This document shows positions 9,093 to 18,615 of a stretch of 64,000 bases of DNA, piece after piece (positions within the stretch are counted from its first letter, which is position 1; each line of letters begins with the position of its first letter). Where the stretch lies: positions 33,325-97,324 of the forward strand of contig JAIUNV010000005.1 of NCBI GenBank assembly GCA_020161435.1, read 5' to 3'. The translations under genes were made by a program, and so were the position numbers. The stretch comes from Bacteroidota bacterium (GTDB lineage Bacteria; Bacteroidota; Bacteroidia; Chitinophagales; Chitinophagaceae). The notes below the pieces were generated by a model. That model was given only the letters and a program-made list of their open reading frames with translations, was not told where the DNA came from and made no database searches.

Positions 9093-10529
9093 CTATGGTT
9101 TAAACGAAATCAAATTGTTGGCCATGCCATTAAAAATGAACACATGAAAAGGCAATACGCTGTACCAATACAACCTGCCCCACACGCCCTTTGGACGAAA
9201 CGTGGCGGTTTGTCGCAGGTAAAGCTGGTTGTTCTTTTTCATGAGTTTGAATTCGAGCCATGCTTCGCCGGGTAGTTTCATTTCTGCAAAAAGCAAGAGC
9301 CGCTTTTCTTGTTTGTCGGCAATGAGTACCCGCCAAAAATCGAGTGCATCGCCGGCGTTAATTTCATTTGGATGGGTGCGACCCCGGCGAAGGCCCACAC
9401 CACCCGCCAACTTATCCATAAAGCCACGAATGCGCCACAACACATTGCCATAATACCAGCCCCTTTTGCCGCCAATACTCCAGATATTGTCGAGTACCTG
9501 TGCTTCTTTATCACCCACTTTCCGCCATTTGATGTCGTGAAAACAACCGTGCTTGGGCACTTCCACCTGCATCATTAGCTGCGGCGAAGTATTGCTGGCA
9601 CTAAAGGAATCAATCCAACTACTAATCACCATGTGTTGCTCAATACGCTGAAAAGCCATGGTAACGGCTGTTGTATAGGGGATGAGTTCAATCTGCAATT
9701 CTTCAGCCAGTTTATTAGGGCTGGCAATCACATTCACCTTCATGCTATCCACCAGATTTTTAGCCAGCGGGTAACTGGTAGCAGTCACAAAATACAGCCA
9801 GTTGCTCGATAGTCTTGGTGTCATGATGGGCACAGTAATGATGGTTCGGTGCAGCTTTCGTACAGCTGCAAATTGCAACAGCATTTGTTTGTAGGTGAGT
9901 ATGTCGGGCCCGCCAATATCATAATGATGATGGTAGTATACAGGTTGCAACATTACGCCACACAAAAAATGAATGACATTGCGAATAGCAATGGGTTGGC
10001 ACAACGTGTTGAGCCATTTGGGAGCAATCATCACCGGTAGTTTTTCTACCAGGTCGCGGATGATTTCGAAGCTGGCACTGCCCGACCCCACAATGATGCC
10101 TGCCCGTAGTGTGGTGAGTGGTACACGGCTGCTGCCCAAGATTTTTTCTACCCGTAGCCGGCTTTCGAGATGGGAACTCAGCTGCGTTTCATTGACAATG
10201 CCGCTCAGGTAAATGATTTGCTGACACGTTGTTGTATTGATATAATCCACAAAATGTTGCGCAGCAGCACTTTCGCTCTGCGAAAAATCGCCGTTGGCAC
10301 TCATGGAGTGTACCAGGTAAAATGCGACGTCTATGGAGTGGGGTAAATGTGCAAGTGAAGCAGGTTGCAACAAGTCGGCTTCATAAATAGGCATGCGGTC
10401 GTGTGCATTCGCTTCTTCAAAACGGGCGGCGTTTCTTACCACGGCATGTATGCTGTGGCCGGCTTCCAGCAATACCGGAATTAATCGCTGCGCAATGTAG
10501 CCGTTAGCACCCGTTACCAAAATTTCCAT
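9093..10529 (-). CDS. SDR-family NAD(P)-binding protein with DUF2867 C-terminus
   Basis: The 478-residue protein opens with ILVTGANGYIAQ, an atypical-SDR nucleotide-binding loop, followed by a YLVHS segment. The C-terminal half (about residues 320-478) contains the DWWRV-type and LP(F/A)H patterns of DUF2867. NAD(P)H-binding plus DUF2867 is a recurrent architecture in Bacteroidota and Proteobacteria, usually annotated as SDR family oxidoreductase. The substrate is unknown. The classic YxxxK catalytic pair is not obvious, as in many atypical SDRs. Confidence 0.85.
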   Translation of the reverse strand: MEILVTGANGYIAQRLIPVLLEAGHSIHAVVRNAARFEEANAHDRMPIYEADLLQPASLAHLPHSIDVAFYLVHSMSANGDFSQSESAAAQHFVDYINTTTCQQIIYLSGIVNETQLSSHLESRLRVEKILGSSRVPLTTLRAGIIVGSGSASFEIIRDLVEKLPVMIAPKWLNTLCQPIAIRNVIHFLCGVMLQPVYYHHHYDIGGPDILTYKQMLLQFAAVRKLHRTIITVPIMTPRLSSNWLYFVTATSYPLAKNLVDSMKVNVIASPNKLAEELQIELIPYTTAVTMAFQRIEQHMVISSWIDSFSASNTSPQLMMQVEVPKHGCFHDIKWRKVGDKEAQVLDNIWSIGGKRGWYYGNVLWRIRGFMDKLAGGVGLRRGRTHPNEINAGDALDFWRVLIADKQEKRLLLFAEMKLPGEAWLEFKLMKKNNQLYLRQTATFRPKGVWGRLYWYSVLPFHVFIFNGMANNLISFKP

Positions 10530-10574
10530 TGGGGTAAGTTACCGCATTTCCCCACAGCATGGGGTTGAAATGAT

Positions 10575-10614
10575 GGGACGCGGATAGGCAGGATGAAACG
10601 GATTTTCGCAGATA
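10575..10614. repeat. Family J dispersed repeat (GGGACGCGGAT...ACGGATT)
   Basis: The gap between the SDR and Gfo/Idh/MocA genes contains a GGGACGCGGAT block followed by AAACGGATTTTCGCAGAT. An inverted relative (AAATCCG...GCAAATCCGCGTCCC) lies at 25974-26024. Nothing else is evident in this 170-bp gap. Confidence 0.5.
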
Positions 10615-10698
10615 TCAAAAGATTTCTCCGTGCCCTCCTTAACTCTCCCGCCTGCTGCGGGACAAGTTGTGTGAAATAATTGCCGAAGGCAAAAGCTC

Positions 10699-11781
10699 CT
10701 ACAGTCCGAACGGATATGTTTCATCCATCAAGCCACTCACTGGTAGCGTCCGTTTTTCGGCACTGCTTTGCAAGGCCAGTTCAATGATGCGAATGGTATT
10801 GTAGCCATGTGCCGGTTTTTCCCGTAAGGGGGCACCATGCACTATACTGTTGTACAAATTGCGGTAATAGTCGCCAAAATTGCCGGCCATGCTCGGCAGC
10901 AATTGCCGGATAACTGTTCCGTTCTGCTCCGTATGTAGCAGGCCTTCGTTGCCGGCAGGCTCAAGCCCCCAATCATCGCCGGTAGGCAAATGACCTTCTT
11001 TCAACAAAGCTTCCTGTGGGTCGTCGCCGCTTTTGATGTAAGAGCCAAGGGTGCCATGCAACATATATCGGGGACCCATTTCCCGAACCAGCATGCCTGA
11101 TTTCAGAATGACACGGGTAAAATCATAATCGAGACGGATATCGAAGTAGTCATCGATGCGGGCATGGGGGCGCTGCATTTTTACAGTAGCCGTTATTTCT
11201 TTCGGCAAGCCAAACAGGCACAGCGCCTGATCGATGAGGTGGGAGCCGAGGTCGTACAGAATGCCGCTGCCGGGTTTAGGCTCTTCCCGCCAGGCATTGG
11301 CTTTTGCCTCGGGGCGGTACCGGTCGAAGTGGCATTCGTATTCATGCACCGACCCAAGTGTTTGCTGCTGCAGCAATTGTACAATGGTGCGGAAATCGCT
11401 GACATAGCGACGGTTGTGGTACACACTCAGTATGGTGCCGGCCTGTTGAGCCGCTTCTACCAACTGGCGGGCTTCATCGCTGGTATTGGTAAATGGTTTT
11501 TCCAACACCACATGCTTGCCAGCCGCCAGTGCCTGCAAGCTGTAGGGAAAATGCGTTTCGTTGGGCGTTGTCACAACCACCACATCCACGGCTTGGTCTT
11601 GCAGTAAATCGTAGAAATTGCGATAGGTAATGATGCCGGGATACTTGGCAGCGGCCAAATCAGTCCGGCGTTCTACCACCGCATGCAGCCGAAAACCGGG
11701 AAGGGTAGTTACAAAAGGGGCATGAAATACCTGCGCCGACATGCCAAAACCTACAATACCAACGTTGAGCGTTTTTTCCAT
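10699..11781 (-). CDS. Gfo/Idh/MocA family oxidoreductase
   Basis: The 360-residue protein starts with VGIVGFGMSAQVFHAP, the GxGxxx nucleotide-binding loop of a Rossmann domain. It continues with VVVTTPNETH and the family hallmark LEKPFTNT (EKP motif, near residue 95). A GSHLIDQALCLFG segment near residue 180 is the substrate/cofactor region of the C-terminal alpha/beta domain. Such enzymes oxidise sugars, inositol or related polyols with NAD(P). The exact substrate is not determinable. It stands alone, followed by family B and family A repeats on its 5' side. Confidence 0.92.
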   Translation of the reverse strand: MEKTLNVGIVGFGMSAQVFHAPFVTTLPGFRLHAVVERRTDLAAAKYPGIITYRNFYDLLQDQAVDVVVVTTPNETHFPYSLQALAAGKHVVLEKPFTNTSDEARQLVEAAQQAGTILSVYHNRRYVSDFRTIVQLLQQQTLGSVHEYECHFDRYRPEAKANAWREEPKPGSGILYDLGSHLIDQALCLFGLPKEITATVKMQRPHARIDDYFDIRLDYDFTRVILKSGMLVREMGPRYMLHGTLGSYIKSGDDPQEALLKEGHLPTGDDWGLEPAGNEGLLHTEQNGTVIRQLLPSMAGNFGDYYRNLYNSIVHGAPLREKPAHGYNTIRIIELALQSSAEKRTLPVSGLMDETYPFGL

Positions 11782-11800
11782 GGGGCCGAAGTTCGGAAGT

Positions 11801-11876
11801 TCCTGGGTTCACAAGTTCCACAAGTTTTCGAGTTCACAAGTTCCAATGTTCACAAGTTCCAGCGTTCACTAGTTGG
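11801..11876. repeat. Family B tandem repeat (GTTCACAAGTTCCA units)
   Basis: At least four imperfect copies of GTTCACAAGTTCCA with short variable joints lie upstream of the Gfo/Idh/MocA gene. A second array of the same unit lies at 23012-23083. Periods are about 16-22 bp with no unique spacers. Confidence 0.85.
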
Positions 11877-11902
11877 AATCTGCAATTAATAGAAGTTGAA
11901 TT

Positions 11903-11938
11903 AGACATCCCAAACCTGACATCGTACATCTGACATCA
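11903..11938. repeat. Family A dispersed repeat
   Basis: The segment reads GACATC..., TGACATCGTACATC and TGACATC, the inverse of TGATGTACGATGTC. It runs into the 3' end of the DUF2452 gene: that gene's TGA stop (11936-11938 on the minus strand) is part of the repeat. Confidence 0.8.
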
Positions 11939-12730
11939 AATTTCCACTTCCACCCAGGTATGGTCAGCCAGTAGCTTCACGGCGGATATGAATTGTTTGA
12001 AAGGACCGCTGCCGCCCCATTCTTTCGGACTGACCAGACTAAGCAAGTGATTGCCGTCCTTCTTTTCGTACATGTAATAGGTTTGGCCAATCACCGGCTG
12101 AAAACTCAATCTGGCATCGTAAATCATCAGGGAGAGTTCTTTGCGTTTGCGCAACTCCTGAGCCTGTTTGGCCAAAAGTTCAATCTGCTGCCGAATTTGA
12201 TCCAGCTGCATGTCGGTTTGCTGCTCCATGGCCAGCAGGGCCTTGTGTTTGATAACGCCTTCTTCGGTGGGCTTAATGGCGACACTGCCCACGGAGGAAG
12301 CATAGGGCAACACACTCATTTGCTTGTGGTACATCTCCACGTTGGTAAACGGAGTGCCATCTGGTTGGATGCCGGTTTGTGTAATTTTCAGGTAGCCATT
12401 GGGCATAATTTCCTTCACAACGGTCAGTACAGTTTGCTCCGCCTTCTGAAACTGTATTTCCAGACAGCTGGCATTTTTGAATTGCCCCAGTACACTGTCG
12501 GCCAAATCCTGATTGTCGAAAGGGTGCCACTCACCATCCGGCGTAAAACGGTATTCGCTATAGAAGGCGCCGTTGTCCTGCGCCACCCAGTTGGTGGTCA
12601 CAATCAGCTGGTGCTGCTTGTTGTCGGTTTCCATTTTGTAGTTGCCACTTTTTGGGGCCATGCCAAACTGGAAATCACATTTTTCAGGAAAGAGTTGCCA
12701 CGCAGCCAGAAAATTATATGCTTGAACCAT
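11936..12730 (-). CDS. DUF2452 domain-containing protein
   Basis: ATG 12730 gives 264 residues. The C-terminal half, from LPYASSVGSVAIKPTEEG (about residue 140) through the helical ALLAMEQQTDMQLDQIRQQ stretch to SLVSPKEWG, matches my recollection of DUF2452, a Bacteroidota/eukaryote family of unknown function. The N-terminal 130 residues look like a separate beta-rich domain (YRFTPDGEWHPFDNQDL, LKITQTG). No signal peptide is clear at this start. The stop codon is formed by family A repeat sequence. Function unknown. Confidence 0.65.
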   Translation of the reverse strand: MVQAYNFLAAWQLFPEKCDFQFGMAPKSGNYKMETDNKQHQLIVTTNWVAQDNGAFYSEYRFTPDGEWHPFDNQDLADSVLGQFKNASCLEIQFQKAEQTVLTVVKEIMPNGYLKITQTGIQPDGTPFTNVEMYHKQMSVLPYASSVGSVAIKPTEEGVIKHKALLAMEQQTDMQLDQIRQQIELLAKQAQELRKRKELSLMIYDARLSFQPVIGQTYYMYEKKDGNHLLSLVSPKEWGGSGPFKQFISAVKLLADHTWVEVEI

Positions 12731-12811
12731 GACTTGTGTAAACAGTATCCATCTTATTGACAATCATTGTTTTAAAAAGCATGTCGAATTCGATGGTAGA
12801 TGAAAATGATG

Positions 12812-13318
12812 CTATGAAACCAGACCAGATGATTGATTTTCTGGCCACGGTATATAGGTTACAATTTCCTCCAGGTATTGTTTGTCGGTTTCGTCAAAAT
12901 GGTTGAGCAATTCACTGTCAACATCCAGCACCGCTACTACTTCTCCCTGCTTAATGACTGGCACCACAATCTCACTTTTGCTGGCACTGCTGCAGGCTAT
13001 GTGTCCGGGAAATTGCTCTACGTCGGGTACAATCAGCGTCACGGCCTGTTGCCAGCTGCTGCCACATACGCCACGGCCTTTGCGGATGCGGGTGCAGGCT
13101 ACCGGACCTTGAAACGGCCCGAGTACCAGTTCCTGTTCGCTATCAACGGTGTAAAAGCCCACCCACCACCAATCAAATTGCTCCTTGAGGGCGGCGGCTA
13201 CATTGGCCAAATTGGCGACCAGATTGTTTTCACCTTCCAGCAACCCTTTGATTTGAGGAATCAGCGCCTCGTATTGTTCGGCTTTGCTTCCTTTTATGAT
13301 GGTTAAATCCTCTGCCAT
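12812..13318 (-). CDS. msrC: Free methionine-(R)-sulfoxide reductase (GAF-type)
   Basis: The 168-residue GAF-domain protein reduces free Met-R-sulfoxide in the cytosol in characterised homologues. The hallmark features are visible: WWVGFY (51-56), LGPFQGPVACTRI with Cys75, GRGVCG with Cys85, and PGHIAC with Cys109, followed by SEIVVP and VLDVDSE. These three cysteines are the catalytic/resolving set of the fRMsr family. Length is typical. It is divergent from smc across a 195-bp promoter region. Confidence 0.93.
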   Translation of the reverse strand: MAEDLTIIKGSKAEQYEALIPQIKGLLEGENNLVANLANVAAALKEQFDWWWVGFYTVDSEQELVLGPFQGPVACTRIRKGRGVCGSSWQQAVTLIVPDVEQFPGHIACSSASKSEIVVPVIKQGEVVAVLDVDSELLNHFDETDKQYLEEIVTYIPWPENQSSGLVS

Positions 13319-13436
13319 TGTTTTATTTTTTGCCGGGCAAAGGTAGCTGGAAGCATGGGTAAACTACTGTGTATAAGTCGTGAATAAAATCGAAATTTTG
13401 GGGGAAGATTTCCCTGCATAAATTAATGCCAACGGG

Positions 13437-13444
13437 TATTTTTG
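13437..13444 (+). promoter_or_regulatory. Candidate -7 box for smc
   Basis: TATTTTTG matches the Bacteroidota -7 consensus TAnnTTTG about 70 bp before the GTG start. No convincing TTG element lies at the right distance, so the call is weak. Confidence 0.3.
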
Positions 13445-13513
13445 GCAACTTGCCCCTTGTGGAGCCTGGGCGGCCAGCTGCCCAACAATACTGATTCAAA
13501 AAAAGGAGTTACT

Positions 13514-16500
13514 GTGCGTCTTAAAAGTTTGGAAATCAAAGGGTTCAAAAGTTTTGCTGATAAAACCATTGTCAACTTCGATGAGGGGATTACGGGCATT
13601 ATCGGGCCCAATGGTTGTGGCAAAAGCAATATCGTAGACAGCATCCGCTGGGTAATTGGTGAGCAAAAAATCAGCAACCTGCGTAGTGAAAACCTCGACA
13701 GCTTGGTGTTCAATGGCTCCAAAAGCCGGAGTGCCAGCGGTTTGGCAGAGGTGAGTCTGACCTTTGAAAACACCCGCAACCTGCTTCCAACAGAGTTTAA
13801 TACAGTAACTATCACCCGTCGTTTCTACAAAAACGGTGATAGCGAATACCGCCTAAACGATGTACAATGTCGACTCAAAGACATCCACAACTTGTTTTTG
13901 GATACCGGTGTTTCTACCGACAGCTACGCTATCATTGAGTTGGGCATGGTAGATGACATCATCAAGGACAAGGACAACAGCCGCCGCAAGATGCTGGAGC
14001 AGGCCGCTGGTATCTCCATTTACAAAACACGTAAAAAGGAAGCCAAATTGAAGCTGGATGCCACCGAACAGGATCTGGCTCGCATCGAGGACTTATTGTT
14101 CGAAATTAACAATCAGCTGAAAGCACTTGAAAATCAGGCTAAAAAGGCAGAAAAGTATTATGAAATCAAGAAGGATTACCGGGAGGTAAGCATAGAACTG
14201 GCCAAGGCGGCGCTTGAAGGTTTTCATGTACAGTACAAAGAACTGAACGAACAACAGGCAACCGAAACCGACAAGCGAACCGAGCTGGAGGCAACCATTG
14301 CCACCGAAGAAGCTGCAATTGAAGCCGACCGGCTCGGCTTTATAGAACAGGAAAAAGCCCTGCAAAGCATGCAGCAGGCTTTCAACCAGATGCTCCAAAA
14401 CCTGCGCCTCAAGGAAAACGATAAAAACCTGGCACAACAGCAGCTCAAGTTTTTGTCGGAGAAAGAAGAGAGTCTGAAAGACTTTTTGCAGCGGAGTGAA
14501 GGTCAGCTCGAAAGCCTGCGGGACGGCGTACTGCACACGCAGGAGCAAATGGCAGACGAAAAGGAAAAGCTGGGTGGCATTCAGCAGCAGCTGGATGAAT
14601 TGAAAGCCGTGCTGGAAGAAAAGCGGTCGGTGTACGATGCCCGCCGGGCCGAACTCGATGAAAGTCGATCCTCACTCCAGGGCCTGCAGCGCCAGCAGTT
14701 TGACGCCGAAAAGCAGGTGGCTGTGGCCGATACTTCTATTGCCAACCTGCAGCGCAGCATCATGCAATTGCAGGATGAACAAGAGCAGCGGAAGTCTGAA
14801 ATTCAAAAAGTTGAACGGGAAAAAGAAGAGCGGGAAGCCGACGAAAGAGATAAGAAGCAGTTTTTGGAGCAGCTCCGCCAGCAGCATGAGCAAACCAAAG
14901 AGCAAATTTTGGCCGGACAGGGCGAAATGGAGAAGCTCCGCAGCCAGCTGATTGAAGAAAACCGCAAATTCGATCAGAAAAAGAACGAGTTCGACCTGCT
15001 GAAAAGCCTGATTGACAGCATGGAGGGCTACCCCGATTCGGTGAAGTTTTTACACAACAATGCCAACTGGAACCACCATTCACCCATCCTCAGCGACATT
15101 ATCTATGTGAAGGAACAGTACAGGGCTGCGGTTGAAAATGTGCTGGAGCCCTACCTCAATTACTATGTGGTAGGAGATTTGAAGGAAGGTATGCAGGCGG
15201 TTAATCTGTTGGATGCCAACCAGAAAGGAAAGGCCAACTTCTTTTTGCTCGACCAGATTAATGCCTTTGTAGAAAGCGACCGCCGCAATACCAATACGGC
15301 GCATGGCCTGTTTTTACCTGGGGCCATACCAGCCATGGATGTTATAGAAGTGGATGCCCGCTACCGCAACCTGGCCCTGCACTTGCTGGGCAATGTGTTC
15401 ATTGCCGAAGATGAATCGGTGTTGGAAAACAGCAGCGGCCACATTGTGCTCGAAAAATCGGGCAAATATGTAAAGGGCAAATACACCCTCACTGGTGGTA
15501 GCGTAGGCTTGTTTGAAGGAAAGAAAATTGGCCGGGCAAAGAATTTAGAAAAACTGCAAAAAGAGATTGAAAGTCAATCAGTAATAGTAGACGACCTGAA
15601 GCAGCGAATTAGCAAAAAACATGCTGAAGTATTGGGCTTTAATGAGCAGCTGAAAGAAAGTGCCATCCGCCAGACAGAGCAGGAAATATTGCAACTGACC
15701 AATGCGGTGTTTGCAGCGCAAAACAAACGGGAAAACCTGCTGGCTTCTCAAAGCAGCGCTGCAGGACGTATCGAAAACTTCCAATTGCAGTTGCTTGATC
15801 AGCAGGATGCCATTGCCGATGTGCGGGAAAAACTCACCGGATTGAATGCGGACCTGCAGCAATTGCTGGCCACCATTCAAACACGGGAAGACTTTTACAA
15901 ACTGGCTGAAGCCGAATACCAGCAGGCTGCCGGGCAATACAATGAGGGCAACCTCAACCTTACCCGCCAGCAAAGCAAAATCAACTCGCTGGAACAGGAG
16001 CTCAACTTTAAACAGCAGCAGGTATTCAACCTCGAAAAGCAGATAGACGAAAGCACTGCCCAACTGAGCCAGGCGGCGGAGCTAATGATAAGCAACCGCG
16101 ACAACCTCGAAGTGCTGAACGGCGAATTGGTAGAGCTGATGCGGAAAAAAGAGGAGGACGAAAAAGCCCTCAATGAAGCTGACCAGGCTTACTACAACCA
16201 CCGCAACCACTTGCAGGAGCGGGAGAGTGAACTGCGCCACAAAACCAAAGCCCGTGAGCACATCGACCATCTGCTCAACGAAATAAAAGACCAACTGAAC
16301 AACCTGAAGTTGCAATTAGCCGGTATGAAAGAACGCCTCGATGTGGAGTTTAAAATCAACATTGAAGAGGTGATAGACCAGCCTCGTAACAGCGAAACAC
16401 CTCAGGAAGAACTGCAGGCACAGGTGGACCGCATGAAGAAACGCCTCGAGAACCTGGGTGAAGTCAACCCCACGGCAATAGAAGCCTTCCAGGAAATGAA

Positions 16501-17059
16501 AAAGCGCTACGAATTCATTCTGGAACAGAAGAACGACCTGGTAGATGCCAAGGAAAGCCTGTTGCAAACCATTCAGGAAGTGGAGGCAACAGCGAATCAG
16601 CAGTTTCTGGAAACCTTTAATAAAGTGCGGGAAAACTTCCAGAAGGTATTTAAGGCCCTCTTTACCGAAGAGGACACCTGCGACATGATTCTGGAAAATC
16701 CGGAGAACCTGGCCGAAACCAGCATCGACATTTTGGCGAAGCCCAAGGGCAAGCGACCATCATCTATTACCCAACTGAGTGGTGGTGAAAAAACACTGAC
16801 CGCTACGGCATTGCTCTTCGCCATTTACCTCATTAAGCCTGCGCCGTTCTGTATCCTCGATGAGGTGGACGCCCCGCTGGACGATGCCAACGTAGGTAAG
16901 TTTACCAACATGATCCGCCAATTCAGCGAAAACAGCCAGTTCATCATCGTCACCCACAACAAGCAAACCATGGGTGCGGTGGACGTGATTTATGGCGTAA
17001 CCATGCAGGAAGCTGGCGTAAGCAAGCTGGTGCCGGTGGATTTCAGGAGCCTGAATTGA
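13514..17059 (+). CDS. smc: Chromosome segregation protein SMC
   Basis: The start is the GTG at 13514, placed by an AAAGGAG ribosome-binding site just upstream and by the conserved N-terminus RLKSLEIKGFKSFADKT. The 1181-residue protein has the full SMC layout: Walker A GPNGCGKS (31-38), a long coiled coil, a hinge around residues 490-660 (from SMEGYPDSVKFL to the LTGGSVGLFEGK end), a second coiled coil, the signature LSGGEKT, and Walker B/D-loop ILDEVDAPLDDANV near the C-terminus. SMC with ScpA/ScpB condenses and segregates the chromosome. ScpA/B are not in this window. It has no obvious downstream terminator. Confidence 0.97.
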   Translation: MRLKSLEIKGFKSFADKTIVNFDEGITGIIGPNGCGKSNIVDSIRWVIGEQKISNLRSENLDSLVFNGSKSRSASGLAEVSLTFENTRNLLPTEFNTVTITRRFYKNGDSEYRLNDVQCRLKDIHNLFLDTGVSTDSYAIIELGMVDDIIKDKDNSRRKMLEQAAGISIYKTRKKEAKLKLDATEQDLARIEDLLFEINNQLKALENQAKKAEKYYEIKKDYREVSIELAKAALEGFHVQYKELNEQQATETDKRTELEATIATEEAAIEADRLGFIEQEKALQSMQQAFNQMLQNLRLKENDKNLAQQQLKFLSEKEESLKDFLQRSEGQLESLRDGVLHTQEQMADEKEKLGGIQQQLDELKAVLEEKRSVYDARRAELDESRSSLQGLQRQQFDAEKQVAVADTSIANLQRSIMQLQDEQEQRKSEIQKVEREKEEREADERDKKQFLEQLRQQHEQTKEQILAGQGEMEKLRSQLIEENRKFDQKKNEFDLLKSLIDSMEGYPDSVKFLHNNANWNHHSPILSDIIYVKEQYRAAVENVLEPYLNYYVVGDLKEGMQAVNLLDANQKGKANFFLLDQINAFVESDRRNTNTAHGLFLPGAIPAMDVIEVDARYRNLALHLLGNVFIAEDESVLENSSGHIVLEKSGKYVKGKYTLTGGSVGLFEGKKIGRAKNLEKLQKEIESQSVIVDDLKQRISKKHAEVLGFNEQLKESAIRQTEQEILQLTNAVFAAQNKRENLLASQSSAAGRIENFQLQLLDQQDAIADVREKLTGLNADLQQLLATIQTREDFYKLAEAEYQQAAGQYNEGNLNLTRQQSKINSLEQELNFKQQQVFNLEKQIDESTAQLSQAAELMISNRDNLEVLNGELVELMRKKEEDEKALNEADQAYYNHRNHLQERESELRHKTKAREHIDHLLNEIKDQLNNLKLQLAGMKERLDVEFKINIEEVIDQPRNSETPQEELQAQVDRMKKRLENLGEVNPTAIEAFQEMKKRYEFILEQKNDLVDAKESLLQTIQEVEATANQQFLETFNKVRENFQKVFKALFTEEDTCDMILENPENLAETSIDILAKPKGKRPSSITQLSGGEKTLTATALLFAIYLIKPAPFCILDEVDAPLDDANVGKFTNMIRQFSENSQFIIVTHNKQTMGAVDVIYGVTMQEAGVSKLVPVDFRSLN

Positions 17060-17061
17060 GG

Positions 17062-17150
17062 AAATAAAGAATAAGAAACAGAAAATAAGAATTAAGAAAG
17101 TCGGGGGAATGATGAATGCTGAATGTTGAATTCGGAATGAAGAAATCATT
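17062..17150. repeat. Family C and I repeats (ATAAGAAAT-like and GAATGATGAATGCTGAATG)
   Basis: Right after the smc stop there is an AATAAGAA-rich repeat, then GAATGATGAATGCTGAATG. Related blocks occur at 27874-27912, 28706-28752, 45124-45155 and 58953-58992. The segment 17178-17260 contains a CTCTGTGGTTT block, the inverse of the AACCACGAAGGCACG family seen at 55533 and 58797. The whole 17060-17277 stretch appears to be non-coding repeat material. Confidence 0.6.
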
Positions 17151-17277
17151 TAGAGCTAAAGGCTGTGTGCTTCTTTGTGTATCCATTGCGCCTTTTTGGT
17201 TCAAAATCCTCCGTTTTCCTCAGTTTGTACTCCTCCGCCTCTGTGGTTTACTAAACCGCTATAAATTCCCACAGGGC

Positions 17278-17309
17278 TTGTTTGCTAATCTCTTCTGCTT
17301 TTATTTTTG
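17278..17309 (+). promoter_or_regulatory. Bacteroidota-type promoter for hppD
   Basis: A TTG at 17278-17280 and TATTTTTG at 17302-17309 are separated by 21 nt, a full match to the TTG / TAnnTTTG arrangement. The predicted transcript starts near 17316 and has a leader of roughly 137 nt before hppD. Confidence 0.6.
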
Positions 17310-17313
17310 CAAC

Positions 17314-17370
17314 ATGCTTGCCCACGAATACATTTTCCTCATCAGTACACTGGCCATGGATGCCCGATAG
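17314..17370 (+). other. Possible 18-codon leader ORF upstream of hppD
   Basis: An ATG at 17314 begins MLAHEYIFLISTLAMDAR and ends at a TAG at 17368. It lies within a few bases of the predicted transcription start, so it could be translated as a leaderless upstream ORF. About 80 nt separate it from hppD. No homology is recognised. This may be chance. Confidence 0.25.
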
Positions 17371-17452
17371 CACCCTGCTATTGCCAGCCCCGTTGAAGTG
17401 GGCCGTTTTATTGTATTCTCTTTTTTACTGACTGATTCAAAACTGTATTGAT

Positions 17453-18586
17453 ATGGAAACTGCTGTACAAAGCCGTTTGCAGGATGCTGCCATCAACGAT
17501 TTTTTGCCCCTGCAGGGCACCGATTATGTTGAGTTTTATGTGGGCAATGCCAAGCAGGCCGCCCATTATTATTTGAGTGCATTTGGTTTTCAGGCCTTGG
17601 CCTATGCCGGCCCCGAAACCGGTGTAAAGGACAAAGTTAGCTATGTGGTGCGCCAGCACAAACTCACCTTCATGCTCACCACGCCATTGCGGGCTGGCAA
17701 TCCCATTGCCGATCATGTGGACAAGCACGGCGATGGCGTGAAAACCCTGGCGCTACGGGTAGATGATGCGGCCGATGCCTGGCTGCAAACTACCAGCCGC
17801 GGTGCCCAAAGCTACCTCGAGCCGCAAACCCTCACCGATGATGCGGGTACTGTGGTGCTCAGCGGCATTCATACCTATGGCGATACTGTGCATCTATTTG
17901 TGGAACGAAAAAATTATGCCGGTGTTTTCATGCCGGGCTTCCGGGCTTGGAGCAATCCGCATTTTGCCCCCACCGATACTGGCCTGTTGTACGTAGACCA
18001 CTGTGTGGGCAATGTAGGCTGGAACCAAATGAACAAGTGGGTAGGCTTTTACGAAAATGTGATGGGTTTTCGCAATATCCTCAGCTTCGATGACAACGAT
18101 ATTTCTACCGAATACTCTGCCTTGATGAGCAAGGTTATGAGCAACGGAAATGGCTTTGTGAAGTTTCCCATCAACGAGCCGGCCGAGGGCAAAAAGAAAA
18201 GCCAGGTAGAAGAGTACCTCGAATTTTATGATGGTGAGGGCTGCCAGCATGTGGCACTCGCTACCAACGATATTGTAGCTACGGTTCGGGAATTGCGCAG
18301 CCGTGGGGTAGATTTTTTGCAAGTGCCCACCAGCTATTACGATGACTTGCTCAGCCGTGTTGGGCACATTGATGAAGACCTCGAGCCACTCAAGGAACTC
18401 GGCATATTGGTAGACCGCGATGATGAAGGATACCTGTTGCAACTCTTCAGCAAGCCCGTACAAGACAGACCCACTTTATTCTTCGAAATCATTCAGCGCA
18501 AGGGTGCCAAGAGCTTTGGCAAAGGCAATTTTAAAGCCTTGTTTGAAGCGATTGAAAGAGAGCAAGAGGCGAGAGGGAACTTGTAA
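17453..18586 (+). CDS. hppD: 4-hydroxyphenylpyruvate dioxygenase
   Basis: The 377-residue protein converts 4-hydroxyphenylpyruvate to homogentisate in tyrosine degradation. Two vicinal-oxygen-chelate domains are visible: DYVEFYVGNAKQAAHYY near residue 24, and DHCVGNV with His183 in the second half. The other iron ligands are His266 in GCQHVALATNDI and Glu345 in LFFEIIQRKG. The C-terminal gate helix GKGNFKALFEAIEREQ is intact. Length is as expected. Homogentisate dioxygenase is not in the window. The gene has its own promoter and a long leader. Confidence 0.96.
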   Translation: METAVQSRLQDAAINDFLPLQGTDYVEFYVGNAKQAAHYYLSAFGFQALAYAGPETGVKDKVSYVVRQHKLTFMLTTPLRAGNPIADHVDKHGDGVKTLALRVDDAADAWLQTTSRGAQSYLEPQTLTDDAGTVVLSGIHTYGDTVHLFVERKNYAGVFMPGFRAWSNPHFAPTDTGLLYVDHCVGNVGWNQMNKWVGFYENVMGFRNILSFDDNDISTEYSALMSKVMSNGNGFVKFPINEPAEGKKKSQVEEYLEFYDGEGCQHVALATNDIVATVRELRSRGVDFLQVPTSYYDDLLSRVGHIDEDLEPLKELGILVDRDDEGYLLQLFSKPVQDRPTLFFEIIQRKGAKSFGKGNFKALFEAIEREQEARGNL

Positions 18587-18615
18587 GCCTGTACGGATGA
18601 ACTTTACAAAAAGTG

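Noticed and set aside
8179..10529. Bestrophin and SDR/DUF2867 genes as a functional pair
   Set aside because: They are only 17 bp apart but no known link connects the two families; proximity alone is weak evidence.
11801..11876. Possible CRISPR array
   Set aside because: The repeats are about 14 bp with joints of only a few bases and no unique spacers; no cas genes are nearby. The same applies to 23012-23083.
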